A stretch of DNA of 64,000 bases, from the NCBI GenBank assembly GCA_963805925.1, contig CAWDWB010000009.1:248001-312000 (forward strand). The letters run 5' to 3'. The DNA comes from CAMPKL01 sp963805925 (lineage in GTDB: Bacteria; Acidobacteriota; Terriglobia; Bryobacterales; UBA6623). The notes beneath the pieces are model-generated. The model made no database searches, was not told the origin of the DNA, and was given only the letters and a program-made list of their open reading frames with translations. Of the stretch, positions 6,932 through 18,596 are shown piece by piece. Numbering within the stretch: the first letter of the stretch is position 1; each line of letters starts with the position of its first letter. The position numbers and the translations under genes were made by a program.

Positions 6932-9900
6932 TTATCGCTGATATTTGTTGGCGGCGCCGGGGGTGGGGATGCTGTCGGCGAGTTGCGTCCCGCTTGCATG
7001 GGCTTTGGTCAAGGAGGCTGAAAGGGTGATGCCGGTACCGGAGACCTGGGCCCCAGCGGCATGTGCGTTCCTTAGCGGCGCCGAGAGGGAGACCGTAGCT
7101 CCCCTTCGCGAGACGGTCAGGATCTCCGCTGATTCCTGCATCGCGCCGCTGTCGATCGTGATGGTCTGACCAGCCCTAAAGCCCATCACGCCGGCGACGG
7201 CAATCTCAGTCGCGGTCGCGTCTGCGGGCTTGGCCAACGTGGATGCGCCGGACGTGCCGACCCTCTCGATCACCCGGGTTTCGAGGTTCGAGCCCGTATC
7301 GATCATGATTGTCTGGCCCACGCTAAAGCCTTCCACATTGTCAATTTTGATGTTGTTGGCGCCGACAACTGAGGCTGCCGACAGGAAAGCAGCGGGCGGC
7401 GTCACGAAATCGCTACAGTTGCTATCGGCATCAGCACCATCCGGATAGCGGCCTAGGCTAACATTGGCCGCATCGCTGGGCGGCGCGAAGCGGCTAAAGC
7501 CGCCCAGCGGCCGGGGAGCTATCACGATGCAGCCGCCCTGGCGTTGGTCACCCTCAAGGGTGGCGAGTTCAGGGCTCGTAATGGTCCCGTTGGCGCTGGA
7601 GTTACTCTGCTGGGATCCGTAGACCATGGCGTCGACGACAAGTTCGCCGCGGGCATCCAGCAGCGCGAGCGAGCCGGCTCTGGTGGACAGCGCGCCTCCG
7701 AACCACTGGTTAGGGGCCGCTGCGCCCCGGTAGCCCTCCGTCTTGACCTGCCGGTTGATCACGGCTGCGCCATACTCGTGGCTATTAGTTAAGGGCCTGT
7801 CGAGCGTGATGCCGCTGCCTAGAGCCTGCACCGCTTCACCACTGATATGCGTGAACTTCGTGGCCGGCGAAAAGCTAATTCCGGTTCCCACGTCAGATAC
7901 GTCAACGCCGTTGCGGTGATCGAGTTGGAGCGGGGCGGCCAGGTCAATCCCGGCGCCGTTCTCGCCTGGCGTGCCAATGGCGGCGATCTTGACGCGCTCG
8001 ACGTGTCGACCGGTATCCAATGTCAGAGTGTCTCCAACCGTCATATTGGAGTTCGCTCGTACCTTGATATTCGTCTGGCCCGCCTTCGCGGCCGCGGACA
8101 ATGTGGTTTGGGTCGCTGCTTTGCCGACGGCCGTAACGGTGGCGACTTCGTAGTTGCCGCCGATGTCGATGCCGATCTTCTGGCCGACCGTGAAACCGGA
8201 GGCGTCCGCGACGGGCAGGTTGGTCGCGCCTGCAGGCACGGAGAGCCAAGGGCCGGTGGAGACGGGGATAAACACCGTGGTCATGGCCGTGGCCGCGTCC
8301 CCGACGCTCGTGACGGTATGAGTCTCGCCGTCGATCTCGATCTGTTGTCCCGCGGCGAACCCCGTAGTGCTGCTGACTTCGATCGTGGTCGCGCCGGCGT
8401 TCGCAGGAGCGGCTAAACCCGAGTTCGCCAGGCCAAGCAAGTAGTAGGCTCCGGGCGCCAGCTCAACGTGGGGCGGGATCGTCGCCAGTTTCACGGAGGC
8501 CCACTGCGTTTGCGTATTCACCAATGTCCAGCCGGAGACGTCGACGGGGCGGTCTGAAGCGTTGTACAGCTCGATAAACTGATCGGTCGAATTCGCTCCG
8601 GCGGCTAGACGGACTTCGTTGATCTTGACCGGCGGGGCGTTGCGCAATCTCTGGGCCGTTGTTTCGGAACGGATCCTACCGGTACTGGGATCTATCCATT
8701 CGACCTTGCCGGTCAGATAGCCGGCGCCGATCATTGCCGGCGAATGCAGTTCGAAGACGGCATTCACGCTGGCGCCGGGCGCAACGGGATCGTCAAAAGA
8801 GACGGACGAACCGGGACTTCGCGATGCGGAACTCGTCCAGCCCGTAGGTACGCTGACGCTCAAAGTGACGCCTGCGACAGGGGCATCGGAGGCGTTGGTG
8901 AACGTCGCAGTGACGGATTGCGTGGAGCCGGGAGTGAGGGTGGTGACCCGCGACAGTCCAAGCCGCGACGCGTTGTATTTAGCGGCGACGATGTTGGCCT
9001 GGACGGCATCGGTGGTGGCCTCGGTCGGATAGCCTGTCACCATGACGCCCTCAAAGAATGTACCGGCAGAGCCGTTGCCGTTGTCGCCGCCGTTGCCTAG
9101 GAGGATGGCGCCCTGCCGGCGCATCGGATAGTAGCGGCTGTCGGTAAGCGAATGCGGACGCACGCCGCTGTAGAAGGTCGTCAGGCCGCCCTCCTGTGCG
9201 TTTCCCCCGCGCAGATCCCAGCGATTGCCGCCTCCGCCGTCGACGACGGCAGTCACGAACCGCCAGGAATCGATGGTGGGGTCGGCGGCATTGAGTTTCG
9301 CGTCGTATCCGGAGAAAAGACCGGCCTCCATATCGGACATGATCCACGGACCTGTGCCTTCGCCGCGCCCCCAGACGGTGGAGGTGCCGAAGTAGGTGGT
9401 TTCCATCGTGCCGGTGCCCACGGCGAGGCCGTTGGTGGAGGCGTTGCCGTAGTTGAAGCAACAGCCGCTATCGTAGTGCGTGCCGTCTACGACGGAATAA
9501 ATACCCTCGGGTTCGTCCAGAATGGCGACGTCGGAGGCGTTGTTGTTTCGCATGCCCATGCCCGGCATGATGTAGACGCCGTAGGCCTTGTGGCCGGAAA
9601 TCGTGATGGGGGCCATGTCCGCGATCGGCTGGGTATCGAAGGCTCCCTTGGCTGGGCCCTTGAAGTTGGGGCCAGGGGGGGCTTGGTAAAGATGATTGCC
9701 TTTGCCGGACTGGTCGTAGATGACGTTGATGACGCAGAGCGCGTGGGCGCAGAAGGCGTCTTGCGCGGCGGAACCGGCGTATCCGCCTGCGTCGGAGAAC
9801 GGCAAGTCGGTCGGCAGCACGACGCCGATATCCAAGGTCGCGCCGTCGGACAGGCGTTTGACCTGATAGAGGGGACCGTCGTAGGAGGCGTACAAGGCGC

Positions 9901-10069
9901 GTGTGGTGCTGTGGGCGGCTACGCAGGGCGTTCCCGCCGCTAGGTAAATATCGCAGGGACCCTGAGGACGCGGTTGCGCCGCCCGCACGGGAGAGCCGAC
10001 TGTCAACGCGACGCCAATCAATAGGAGGAATGGTGAGAGCCGTGGCATAAGTTCGATTCTCTTAGTCAT
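6932..10069 (-). CDS. GH54-type alpha-L-arabinofuranosidase with lamin-tail domain and beta repeats
   Basis: This is a 1045-residue exported protein. The signal peptide covers about 1-31 (a later start at Met8 is possible). Residues ~37-370 match the arabinofuranosidase B catalytic domain: PCDIYLAAGTPCVAAHSTTR near the start, a CCFNYGNAS disulfide region, E248 in SDMEAGLFSG and D329 in GGDNGNG, placed like the nucleophile and acid/base of fungal GH54 enzymes. Residues ~375-475 look like a NEW3/CARDB-type beta domain. Residues 481-555 look like the first half of a lamin-tail domain (VKINEVRL...DQFIELYN...VSGWTL). Five copies of a T.I.V....GF..GQ.I.ID unit follow at about 559, 614, 663, 902 and 952. 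It probably releases arabinose from plant polysaccharide outside the cell. Confidence 0.85.
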   Translation of the reverse strand: MTKRIELMPRLSPFLLLIGVALTVGSPVRAAQPRPQGPCDIYLAAGTPCVAAHSTTRALYASYDGPLYQVKRLSDGATLDIGVVLPTDLPFSDAGGYAGSAAQDAFCAHALCVINVIYDQSGKGNHLYQAPPGPNFKGPAKGAFDTQPIADMAPITISGHKAYGVYIMPGMGMRNNNASDVAILDEPEGIYSVVDGTHYDSGCCFNYGNASTNGLAVGTGTMETTYFGTSTVWGRGEGTGPWIMSDMEAGLFSGYDAKLNAADPTIDSWRFVTAVVDGGGGNRWDLRGGNAQEGGLTTFYSGVRPHSLTDSRYYPMRRQGAILLGNGGDNGNGSAGTFFEGVMVTGYPTEATTDAVQANIVAAKYNASRLGLSRVTTLTPGSTQSVTATFTNASDAPVAGVTLSVSVPTGWTSSASRSPGSSVSFDDPVAPGASVNAVFELHSPAMIGAGYLTGKVEWIDPSTGRIRSETTAQRLRNAPPVKINEVRLAAGANSTDQFIELYNASDRPVDVSGWTLVNTQTQWASVKLATIPPHVELAPGAYYLLGLANSGLAAPANAGATTIEVSSTTGFAAGQQIEIDGETHTVTSVGDAATAMTTVFIPVSTGPWLSVPAGATNLPVADASGFTVGQKIGIDIGGNYEVATVTAVGKAATQTTLSAAAKAGQTNIKVRANSNMTVGDTLTLDTGRHVERVKIAAIGTPGENGAGIDLAAPLQLDHRNGVDVSDVGTGISFSPATKFTHISGEAVQALGSGITLDRPLTNSHEYGAAVINRQVKTEGYRGAAAPNQWFGGALSTRAGSLALLDARGELVVDAMVYGSQQSNSSANGTITSPELATLEGDQRQGGCIVIAPRPLGGFSRFAPPSDAANVSLGRYPDGADADSNCSDFVTPPAAFLSAASVVGANNIKIDNVEGFSVGQTIMIDTGSNLETRVIERVGTSGASTLAKPADATATEIAVAGVMGFRAGQTITIDSGAMQESAEILTVSRRGATVSLSAPLRNAHAAGAQVSGTGITLSASLTKAHASGTQLADSIPTPGAANKYQR

Positions 10070-10160
10070 CTTGAATCCGCAGTCCGGCTAAACAAGTTAG
10101 CACGCGCGCCAGCGCCGCAAATTGCTGCGCCGGCGCGACCTGCGCAAACCTTCTGTCGCG

Positions 10161-10817
10161 CTAGGGGCTCGGATAGGCTTGCGGGACCTGGTCAGAAAGT
10201 GAAGGCGACGAGGATATCGGCTTGGTTGTTGTTGGGTTGGCGGGGTTGGATTGAAAGACGGGATTGGCCCAACGGGTGCAGCAAAATTGGAAATCGACCT
10301 TGATGCCTACATCGGCGGCGGCTCGGATACCGAAGTCGAGAACGCCTCCGGCGGTACGGTCTTTCAGGTAGTAGCGGCCCAGGATGGGGATGTCCAACAG
10401 ATGGGCGCGCGTTTCTTCGTAAGTGTTGAGCAGCAGGTCGGCGCTACTGTTGGCGTCGGTGATTTGTTTACTGATGCTGATGGTTGAGTTGTAGCCGCCG
10501 CGACGGTAGAGGATATCGACGCCGGCGCCGAAGCGTTCGGCGAAGTCGTAACGGATCGAACCTCCGCCGGTGAAGGGTGCGCCTTTCGATGCCACCGCGG
10601 TGTCGGTGACGGTAGGCGGCACGGTTGCGGATGTGTTGACGCTGGAGGTGGCGGCTTGGGAGACGCCGGTGATGGAATAGCCGACGATCGCGCCGACGGA
10701 TAGGCGCTTGCTCTCCGGCGGCGGTTGGGCTTGACGGGTTTGCGCGTTGGCCCCGGTGATGGTTGTTGCGAGCAGAGCGGTCCATAGGACGCCGCGCGAT
10801 ACACGGAAATGAAACAT
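10161..10817 (-). CDS. Outer-membrane beta-barrel protein, frameshifted near its 3' end
   Basis: The protein has a signal peptide (about 1-26, ending GANAQ) and alternating barrel-like strands (RLSVGAIVGYSIT, GGSIRYDFAERFGAGVDILYRRGGY, GVLDFGIRAAADVGIKVDF), as in the small outer-membrane beta-barrel (porin-like) family. As read, the C-terminus is a proline/serine tail. In the neighbouring frame the DNA encodes QADILVAFTF followed by TGA at 10194-10192, a textbook terminal beta-strand ending in Phe. Adding one C to the CCCC run at 10242-10245 (GGGG on the plus strand) joins the frames. The intact gene would be 10192-10817. A base-calling error or a recent mutation would explain this. Confidence 0.75.
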   Translation of the reverse strand: MFHFRVSRGVLWTALLATTITGANAQTRQAQPPPESKRLSVGAIVGYSITGVSQAATSSVNTSATVPPTVTDTAVASKGAPFTGGGSIRYDFAERFGAGVDILYRRGGYNSTISISKQITDANSSADLLLNTYEETRAHLLDIPILGRYYLKDRTAGGVLDFGIRAAADVGIKVDFQFCCTRWANPVFQSNPANPTTTKPISSSPSLSDQVPQAYPSP

Positions 10818-10956
10818 GCGTTGAGACTCCTCACAGAGACCGTTTCAGGGAGGTAATGGTTGGGTAAAGGATCTCGGGGAGAGATAAAAAGACGCGAGAT
10901 TGCGGCGTGATGGATAGGTAACGGTTTGACCCAAGCACATGGGTGACAGGTCGGTC

Positions 10957-11928
10957 TTACTTTGGCGGTTGGAAGATTGCTCGTGCGGCGGCGGAGGGGC
11001 TGAGGTCGCCGCGGAGGACTTGGGCGGCTAGGGATTCGAGACGGGCGGCGGTGGCGGGGTCGGAGAGGAAGCGCTCGCGGAGAAGGGCGTCGACGGCTTC
11101 GTGGAACCAGCGTAGGCGTTGTTGGCGGCGGCGTTCGGTGAGGCGGTTGTCGGTGAGTAGGAACTGGCGGTGTTCGCCGACTGTCGCCCAGGCTTCGTCG
11201 ATGCCGTGGTCTTTGAGGGACGAACAGGTGAGGACGCGGGGACTCCAACCGTCGCGGTCGGCGTGGAGCAGTTCGAGGGCTTGGGCGAATTCTTGGCGGG
11301 TGTTGGCGGCGAGCGCGGCACTGTCACCGTCGGCTTTGGTGACGACCAGGACGTCGGCGAGTTCGATGACGCCGCGTTTGATCCCCTGCAAATGATCCCC
11401 TGCCCCAGGCCCGATTAACACCATAAAAAAATCGGTCATCGAGGCGACTTGGGTTTCGCTTTGGCCGACGCCGACGGTTTCGACGATGACGATGTCGAAG
11501 CCTGCCGCTTCACAAAGCAGGATCGCTTCGCGGGTGCGGTGGTGGACGCCGCCGAGACTGCCGCCGCTGGGCGAGGGACGCACCAAGGCGTTAGGCGAGC
11601 GAGCGAGTTCGGGCATGCGCGTCTTGTCGCCCAGGATGCTGCCGCCGGAAACCTCGCTGGAGGGATCGACGGCCAGTACGGCGACGCGATGCCCCTGAGC
11701 GACGAGCCGTTTGCCGAGGGCTTCGATGAAGGTACTCTTGCCGACGCCGGGAGCGCCCGTGACGCCGAGGCGGATGGCGTTGTCGTTGGCGTCTTGTGCG
11801 AGCAGTTGCAAAAGCTCTTCGGCGAGAGCGCGGTCGGCGGGCTTGCGGCTCTCGATGAGCGTGAAGGCGCGCCCGAGGATCGTGCGGTCCGTGCGGCGAA
11901 TGCCTGCGGCGTAGTCGGCGGCGGTCAC
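10957..11928 (-). CDS. meaB: Methylmalonyl-CoA mutase-associated GTPase MeaB/ArgK
   Basis: GTG 11928 is chosen as start. It lies one base after the stop of the mutase gene (TGA-C-GTG), so translation is probably coupled. An open frame continues upstream but only as overlap with the mutase. The ~323 residues contain a Walker A motif GAPGVGKST (58-66), the VDPSS(E) switch region, the ETVGVGQSE motif and the TKADG guanine-specificity motif (NKxD variant). MeaB is a G3E-family GTPase that protects methylmalonyl-CoA mutase and gates its adenosylcobalamin loading in the cytoplasm. The pairing with the mutase makes the assignment secure. Confidence 0.93.
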   Translation of the reverse strand: MTAADYAAGIRRTDRTILGRAFTLIESRKPADRALAEELLQLLAQDANDNAIRLGVTGAPGVGKSTFIEALGKRLVAQGHRVAVLAVDPSSEVSGGSILGDKTRMPELARSPNALVRPSPSGGSLGGVHHRTREAILLCEAAGFDIVIVETVGVGQSETQVASMTDFFMVLIGPGAGDHLQGIKRGVIELADVLVVTKADGDSAALAANTRQEFAQALELLHADRDGWSPRVLTCSSLKDHGIDEAWATVGEHRQFLLTDNRLTERRRQQRLRWFHEAVDALLRERFLSDPATAARLESLAAQVLRGDLSPSAAARAIFQPPK

Positions 11929-11929
11929 G

Positions 11930-14635
<2,706 letters not shown>

Positions 14636-14726
14636 GCGGAGAATTGCTCTGTGCTCCCTTATTGTCTGCGGATTTGGAGCCGTTAACGCACACAGTCGGC
14701 CGTTTTGCAGTAATCTGTCTGATGTT
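14636..14726. promoter_or_regulatory. Divergent promoter region between mutase and SMP-30 genes
   Basis: This 91-base interval separates two divergent starts (GTG 14635 minus, ATG 14727 plus) and so must hold both promoters unless the longer mutase frame is used. A TAATCT at 14711-14716 could be a -10 element for the plus gene. No convincing -35 or operator symmetry is visible. Confidence 0.3.
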
Positions 14727-15773
14727 ATGAGCAAGACCCTGACACGTCGTTCTCTTTTCGCCGCTGGAGCAGCGGTTACCGCCGGCGCCGCTGCTGTCGG
14801 CGCCCGAGCGCAGGACTGGGAGCACGGTCCGAGGACGAGGTACCCGGATCCGGGCTTGGTAACCATCGATCCGCGCTTCGCCACGTATGCGCTCCCGAAT
14901 ACGCCGATTCAGCGCCTGCACACGGGCAATTTGTGGGCGGAAGGGCCGGCATGGAACGGCGTCGGCCGATACCTCGTTTGGAGCGACATCCCGAATAACG
15001 TCCAACGCCGCATCATCGATGAAACGAAGGAAGCCAGCGTCTTCCGGAACCCGTCCGGCAATTCCAACGGCAACACCTTTGACTACCATGGCCGGCAACT
15101 GAGCTGTGAACACGGCAACCGACGGGTCGTTCGCTATGAGTTGGACGGCTCAGTAACGGTGCTGGCGGATAAATTTGAAGGCAAGCCGTTGAATGCGCCC
15201 AACGACATCGTGGTCCACCCCAACACGGGCGACGTCTGGTTTACGGACCCGGGCTACGGCATCATGTCGGATTACGAGGGCCATATCGCGCCGTTGGAAC
15301 TCAAAGAGGCGGTTTACCGCATTGACGGTCAGAGCGGTGCGATCAGCAAGGTTGCGGACGATATCGTAAAGCCGAACGGGCTCTGCTTCTCGCCTGACTA
15401 CAGCATTCTCTACGTGGCGGATACAGGACTCCCCGTGAGCGACATCAAGGCTTGGAACGTGAACGGCACGCGCCTCACTAACCGCCGCGTCTTCATCACC
15501 ATGCACATGGACGGCTTTGATAAGACCGGTAATGCCGACGGCATCCGCGCCGATGTTGACGGCAATATTTGGGTCGGAGGCGGAAACGTCGGCGACGGCT
15601 ACGACGGCGTCCACTGTTTCGCGCCGAATGGAGATCGCATCGGATTGATTAAGCTGCCGGAGACTTGCGCCAACCTGTGTTTTGGCGGCGTGAAGCGCAA
15701 CCGGTTGTTCATGGCGGCGAGTCAATCGATTTACGCGGTCTATGTGGGGACGCGCGGCGCACACATCTCCTAG
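14727..15773 (+). CDS. SMP-30/gluconolactonase family protein, Tat-exported
   Basis: ATG 14727 is chosen over an upstream in-frame ATG because it begins a Tat signal peptide (MSKTLTRRSLFAAGAAVTAG, cleavage near ARAQD). The mature part is an SMP-30/gluconolaconase/LRE-like six-bladed propeller, with LWAEGPAWNG (metal-binding Glu), LNAPNDIVVHPNTGDVWFTDPGYG (Asn/Asp ligands), KPNGLCFSPD and GNADGIRADVDGNIWVG. These are the conserved calcium/zinc ligand segments of gluconolactonases. The likely reaction is periplasmic hydrolysis of an aldonolactone. It is transcribed divergently from the mutase and could pair metabolically with the PQQ dehydrogenase upstream, which is an inference. Confidence 0.9.
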   Translation: MSKTLTRRSLFAAGAAVTAGAAAVGARAQDWEHGPRTRYPDPGLVTIDPRFATYALPNTPIQRLHTGNLWAEGPAWNGVGRYLVWSDIPNNVQRRIIDETKEASVFRNPSGNSNGNTFDYHGRQLSCEHGNRRVVRYELDGSVTVLADKFEGKPLNAPNDIVVHPNTGDVWFTDPGYGIMSDYEGHIAPLELKEAVYRIDGQSGAISKVADDIVKPNGLCFSPDYSILYVADTGLPVSDIKAWNVNGTRLTNRRVFITMHMDGFDKTGNADGIRADVDGNIWVGGGNVGDGYDGVHCFAPNGDRIGLIKLPETCANLCFGGVKRNRLFMAASQSIYAVYVGTRGAHIS

Positions 15774-15813
15774 CTGACGCGGCGGGGAACGGAGCGACGA
15801 TAATACGAGAATC

Positions 15814-16770
15814 GTGTCTTCGGTCCCCGCAAGTTTAGCCGACATCGACCAACGGCTCAGCGAGCTTGCGGCAGACCAGGAGTTGGGCAGCCGCTTTGAA
15901 GCGCAGTTGGCCGAATACGGCAAGAAGCTGACTTCAGAACTGGGCGCTCACCTCACCGATCTCGACCTGACGCTGCACCGGATGGAGGGTTGCGGCCACA
16001 CGTTTTTCGATGAAACGCTGACGGTCAGCCATCTGATCGACTTGTTCGACCAGAAGTCGGTTAGCGAAGAATACGATGCGTTCGTATTGGCGGATACGGC
16101 GAATGAGCTGGACCGCCGAGTGGAGGATTTCGCTGACTGGCTACTGACCAGCGAGATGGAGTGCTGGCGGAGCTTGCGTGCCCAGGTTGAGGGCGATCAT
16201 TCGCTGTTCACGGCGGCGATCAACGAGCGGCTGGATAAGCGCTTCGACTACGACCGGTCGCGACTGTTTGGTGTTTTCCACGACACAACTCGGGACGCGG
16301 TGGAGATCTTCGATGCCGGCTCGGAGAGCAAGCAAGTCGGCGAGGCGGCACGCAATGCGGCTACAAACGCGATCTTTCTGGGGATTGCGGCGGTCATCGC
16401 GCTGGGGACGGCCTTCTCGTCGCATGCGGAAACCTTTGGGGCTGCTTCTCCTGGCGCCGTCGCCTTCGGCCTGGGAGCTGCGGCGGCTTGCGTGATCCCT
16501 TACGCTAGGCGGCGTGCCAAGAAGATGCTGGGTCGGCGCGTGAGCGCCTTCCGCGAGCATTTGCTGCGCGACTTCCGGCGGCAAGCGGAGAAAGAAATTA
16601 CGCTGAGCGCTAAGAAGATCGAAGAAATCATCGCGACGCCTTTGCAGAAGGTTCGTGAAGAACACAGCGCTCTCGCCGCGAGGCGGGAGGAACTTGCCAG
16701 GCTGGATGATCGCGCCGCGAAGCCGCGAGAAGACTTGCCCCCTGGCGACTTGGAACCCGAAAGGCCTTGA
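15814..16770 (+). CDS. Dynamin-like protein C-terminal region without a GTPase domain
   Basis: GTG 15814 starts 40 bases after the SMP-30 stop. The 318 residues align by eye with the stalk and membrane-paddle part of bacterial dynamin-like GTPases: GHTFFDETLTVSHLIDLF, EEYDAFVLADTANELDRRVEDFADWLL, FDYDRSRLFG, DAVEIFD, and a hydrophobic hairpin (residues ~186-235, AIFLGIAAVIALGTAF and VAFGLGAAAACVIPYARRR). A basic coiled-coil tail follows. No Walker A or other GTPase motif occurs here or upstream, where a complete unrelated gene ends. It is either a truncated remnant or a partner of a GTPase encoded elsewhere. Its stop overlaps the TTG start of the M61 peptidase gene. Confidence 0.6.
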   Translation: MSSVPASLADIDQRLSELAADQELGSRFEAQLAEYGKKLTSELGAHLTDLDLTLHRMEGCGHTFFDETLTVSHLIDLFDQKSVSEEYDAFVLADTANELDRRVEDFADWLLTSEMECWRSLRAQVEGDHSLFTAAINERLDKRFDYDRSRLFGVFHDTTRDAVEIFDAGSESKQVGEAARNAATNAIFLGIAAVIALGTAFSSHAETFGAASPGAVAFGLGAAAACVIPYARRRAKKMLGRRVSAFREHLLRDFRRQAEKEITLSAKKIEEIIATPLQKVREEHSALAARREELARLDDRAAKPREDLPPGDLEPERP

Positions 16771-18575
16771 ATAGCTCTGTTGCAACGCGTGCGATTGTTG
16801 TCGCGCTGACGCTACTCCCTACCCTCATGAATGCTGCTGAACCGATTCGCCATACGATCCGATTTCCAAACCCGGAGACGAACTACGCCGAGGTGGAGGC
16901 GATTGTCCAAACCGATGGCCAGTCGGTGATTGAGCTGATGATGGCGGTGTGGACGCCGGGCTCGTACATGGTGCGGGATTACTCGGGGAAGGTTGAGTCG
17001 GAACACGCGGAAGCAGCCGACGGAACGCCGTTGACGGTACGCAAGAGCAAGAAGAATCGTTGGGAGATTCAAACGGGCGGAGCGGCGGAGATTCGCTTTT
17101 CGTATCGGTTGTACTGCCGCGAGATGTCGGTGCGTTCGAACTGGGTGGAGTCGGACTTCGCGATTATCGTGGGCGCAGCGACGTTTGTGACGAGAGCGGA
17201 ACCGGGCGGCAGGCTGATCGATTCGCAGCACCACGTTCGCTTGGAGTTGCCGGAGAATTGGGCGGCGTCGCATTCGGCGTTGCCGGTGGTCGACGACGCG
17301 TATGTGGCGGAGGACTTCGACGAGCTGGTGGATTCGCCGATCTTGGCTGGCAACTTGGCGCAGTACGATTTCGACGTGGACGGCGTGCCGCATAGCTTGG
17401 TGAATCTGGGCGAGGGCGGCGTATGGGACGGCCCGAAGTCGGCGGCGGACGTCGAGAAGATTGCGCGGGCGGAGATCGACTTTTGGGGCGTGACGCCCTA
17501 CACGAATTACAGTTTCTTGAATGCGATCACCGAATCAGGCGGCGGGTTGGAGCACAAGAACTCGACGTTGGTGATGGCTAACCGCTGGGCGACGAGTACA
17601 CGTGAGAATTACTTGAAGTGGTTGTATTTGATTAGCCACGAGTTTTTCCATACGTGGAATGTGAAGCGGCTGCGGCCGGTGGAGTTGGGGCCTTTCGACT
17701 ATGAAAGCGAAGTTTATACGACGGGGCTGTGGGTGGCGGAAGGGCTGACGTCTTATTACGATCCGCTGATTGTGCGGCGGGCGGGCTTGTCGACTACTGA
17801 AGAGTACCTCAAAGAGTTGTCGCGAGAGATCACCGCGTTGGAATCGGCCCCGGGGCGACTGACGCACGGGCTGACCGAGTCTTCGTTTGACGCTTGGGTG
17901 AAGTACTACAAGCGCAACGAGAACACGGCGAACTCGGTGGTGAGCTACTACGGCAAGGGCGCTCTAGTCGGGCTGCTGCTGGACGTGCATATCCGCAAAC
18001 TGACGAATGACCAGAAGAGCTTGGACGACGTGATGCGGGCGGCTTATGAGCGCTACTCGGGCGAGGCGGGGTATACGCAGGCGCAGTTCCGGCAGGTGGT
18101 TAACGATGTCGCCGGGCAGGACGTGGGCGCTTGGATTGCGGAGCGCGTGGATGAGCCGGGCGAGTTGGAGTACGACGAGTTTCTGGAGTGGTTCGGGCTG
18201 CGCTTTGCACCTGCGAAGGAAACCACGGAGCCGACGCCGGCATGGTTGGGGTTTGATACGCGGCAACAGGATGGGCGGCTGTTTGTGGCCAGCGTCCGGC
18301 GCGATGGCCCCGGTTATGCGGGCGGCGTGAATGCCGAGGACGAGTTGCTGGCGATCCATGGGTATCGGGTTACGCCGGAAGGGCTGGCGGACCGGCTGAA
18401 GGCGTTTCATCCGGGGGACGAGCTGGAACTGATCGTTTCGCGGCGGGAGCAGATCTTGAGTTTGGCTGTGACGGCCGGCGAGGCGCCGGGCGAGGATCGC
18501 TGGAAGTTAGAAGCGGATCCGGAGGCGACGGAGGAGCAGAAGGGGCGGCTTGCGGCTTGGTTAGGCAGCCAGTAA
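16767..18575 (+). CDS. M61 family glycyl-type aminopeptidase with PDZ domain
   Basis: TTG 16767 overlaps the previous stop (TTGA) and starts a signal peptide (ATRAIVVALTLLPTLMNAAEP). A later ATG at 16827 would lose it. The 602-residue protein has the M61 N-terminal domain (IRHTIRFPNPETNYAEV, WTPGSYMVRDYS). The zinc motif is HEFFHTWNVKRLRP with H291, E292, H295 and a third ligand E325 in WVAEGLTSYY. A PDZ domain lies at ~490-575. Family members are exported aminopeptidases that prefer glycine or alanine. The coupling to the dynamin-like gene may be accidental operon organisation. Confidence 0.92.
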   Translation: MNSSVATRAIVVALTLLPTLMNAAEPIRHTIRFPNPETNYAEVEAIVQTDGQSVIELMMAVWTPGSYMVRDYSGKVESEHAEAADGTPLTVRKSKKNRWEIQTGGAAEIRFSYRLYCREMSVRSNWVESDFAIIVGAATFVTRAEPGGRLIDSQHHVRLELPENWAASHSALPVVDDAYVAEDFDELVDSPILAGNLAQYDFDVDGVPHSLVNLGEGGVWDGPKSAADVEKIARAEIDFWGVTPYTNYSFLNAITESGGGLEHKNSTLVMANRWATSTRENYLKWLYLISHEFFHTWNVKRLRPVELGPFDYESEVYTTGLWVAEGLTSYYDPLIVRRAGLSTTEEYLKELSREITALESAPGRLTHGLTESSFDAWVKYYKRNENTANSVVSYYGKGALVGLLLDVHIRKLTNDQKSLDDVMRAAYERYSGEAGYTQAQFRQVVNDVAGQDVGAWIAERVDEPGELEYDEFLEWFGLRFAPAKETTEPTPAWLGFDTRQQDGRLFVASVRRDGPGYAGGVNAEDELLAIHGYRVTPEGLADRLKAFHPGDELELIVSRREQILSLAVTAGEAPGEDRWKLEADPEATEEQKGRLAAWLGSQ

Positions 18576-18596
18576 TCGCAGATTGATTCGAGACTC

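Noticed and set aside
10900..10956. Possible terminator downstream of meaB
   Set aside because: Only a 5-base stem with no adjacent T-tract on the transcript; too weak to call.
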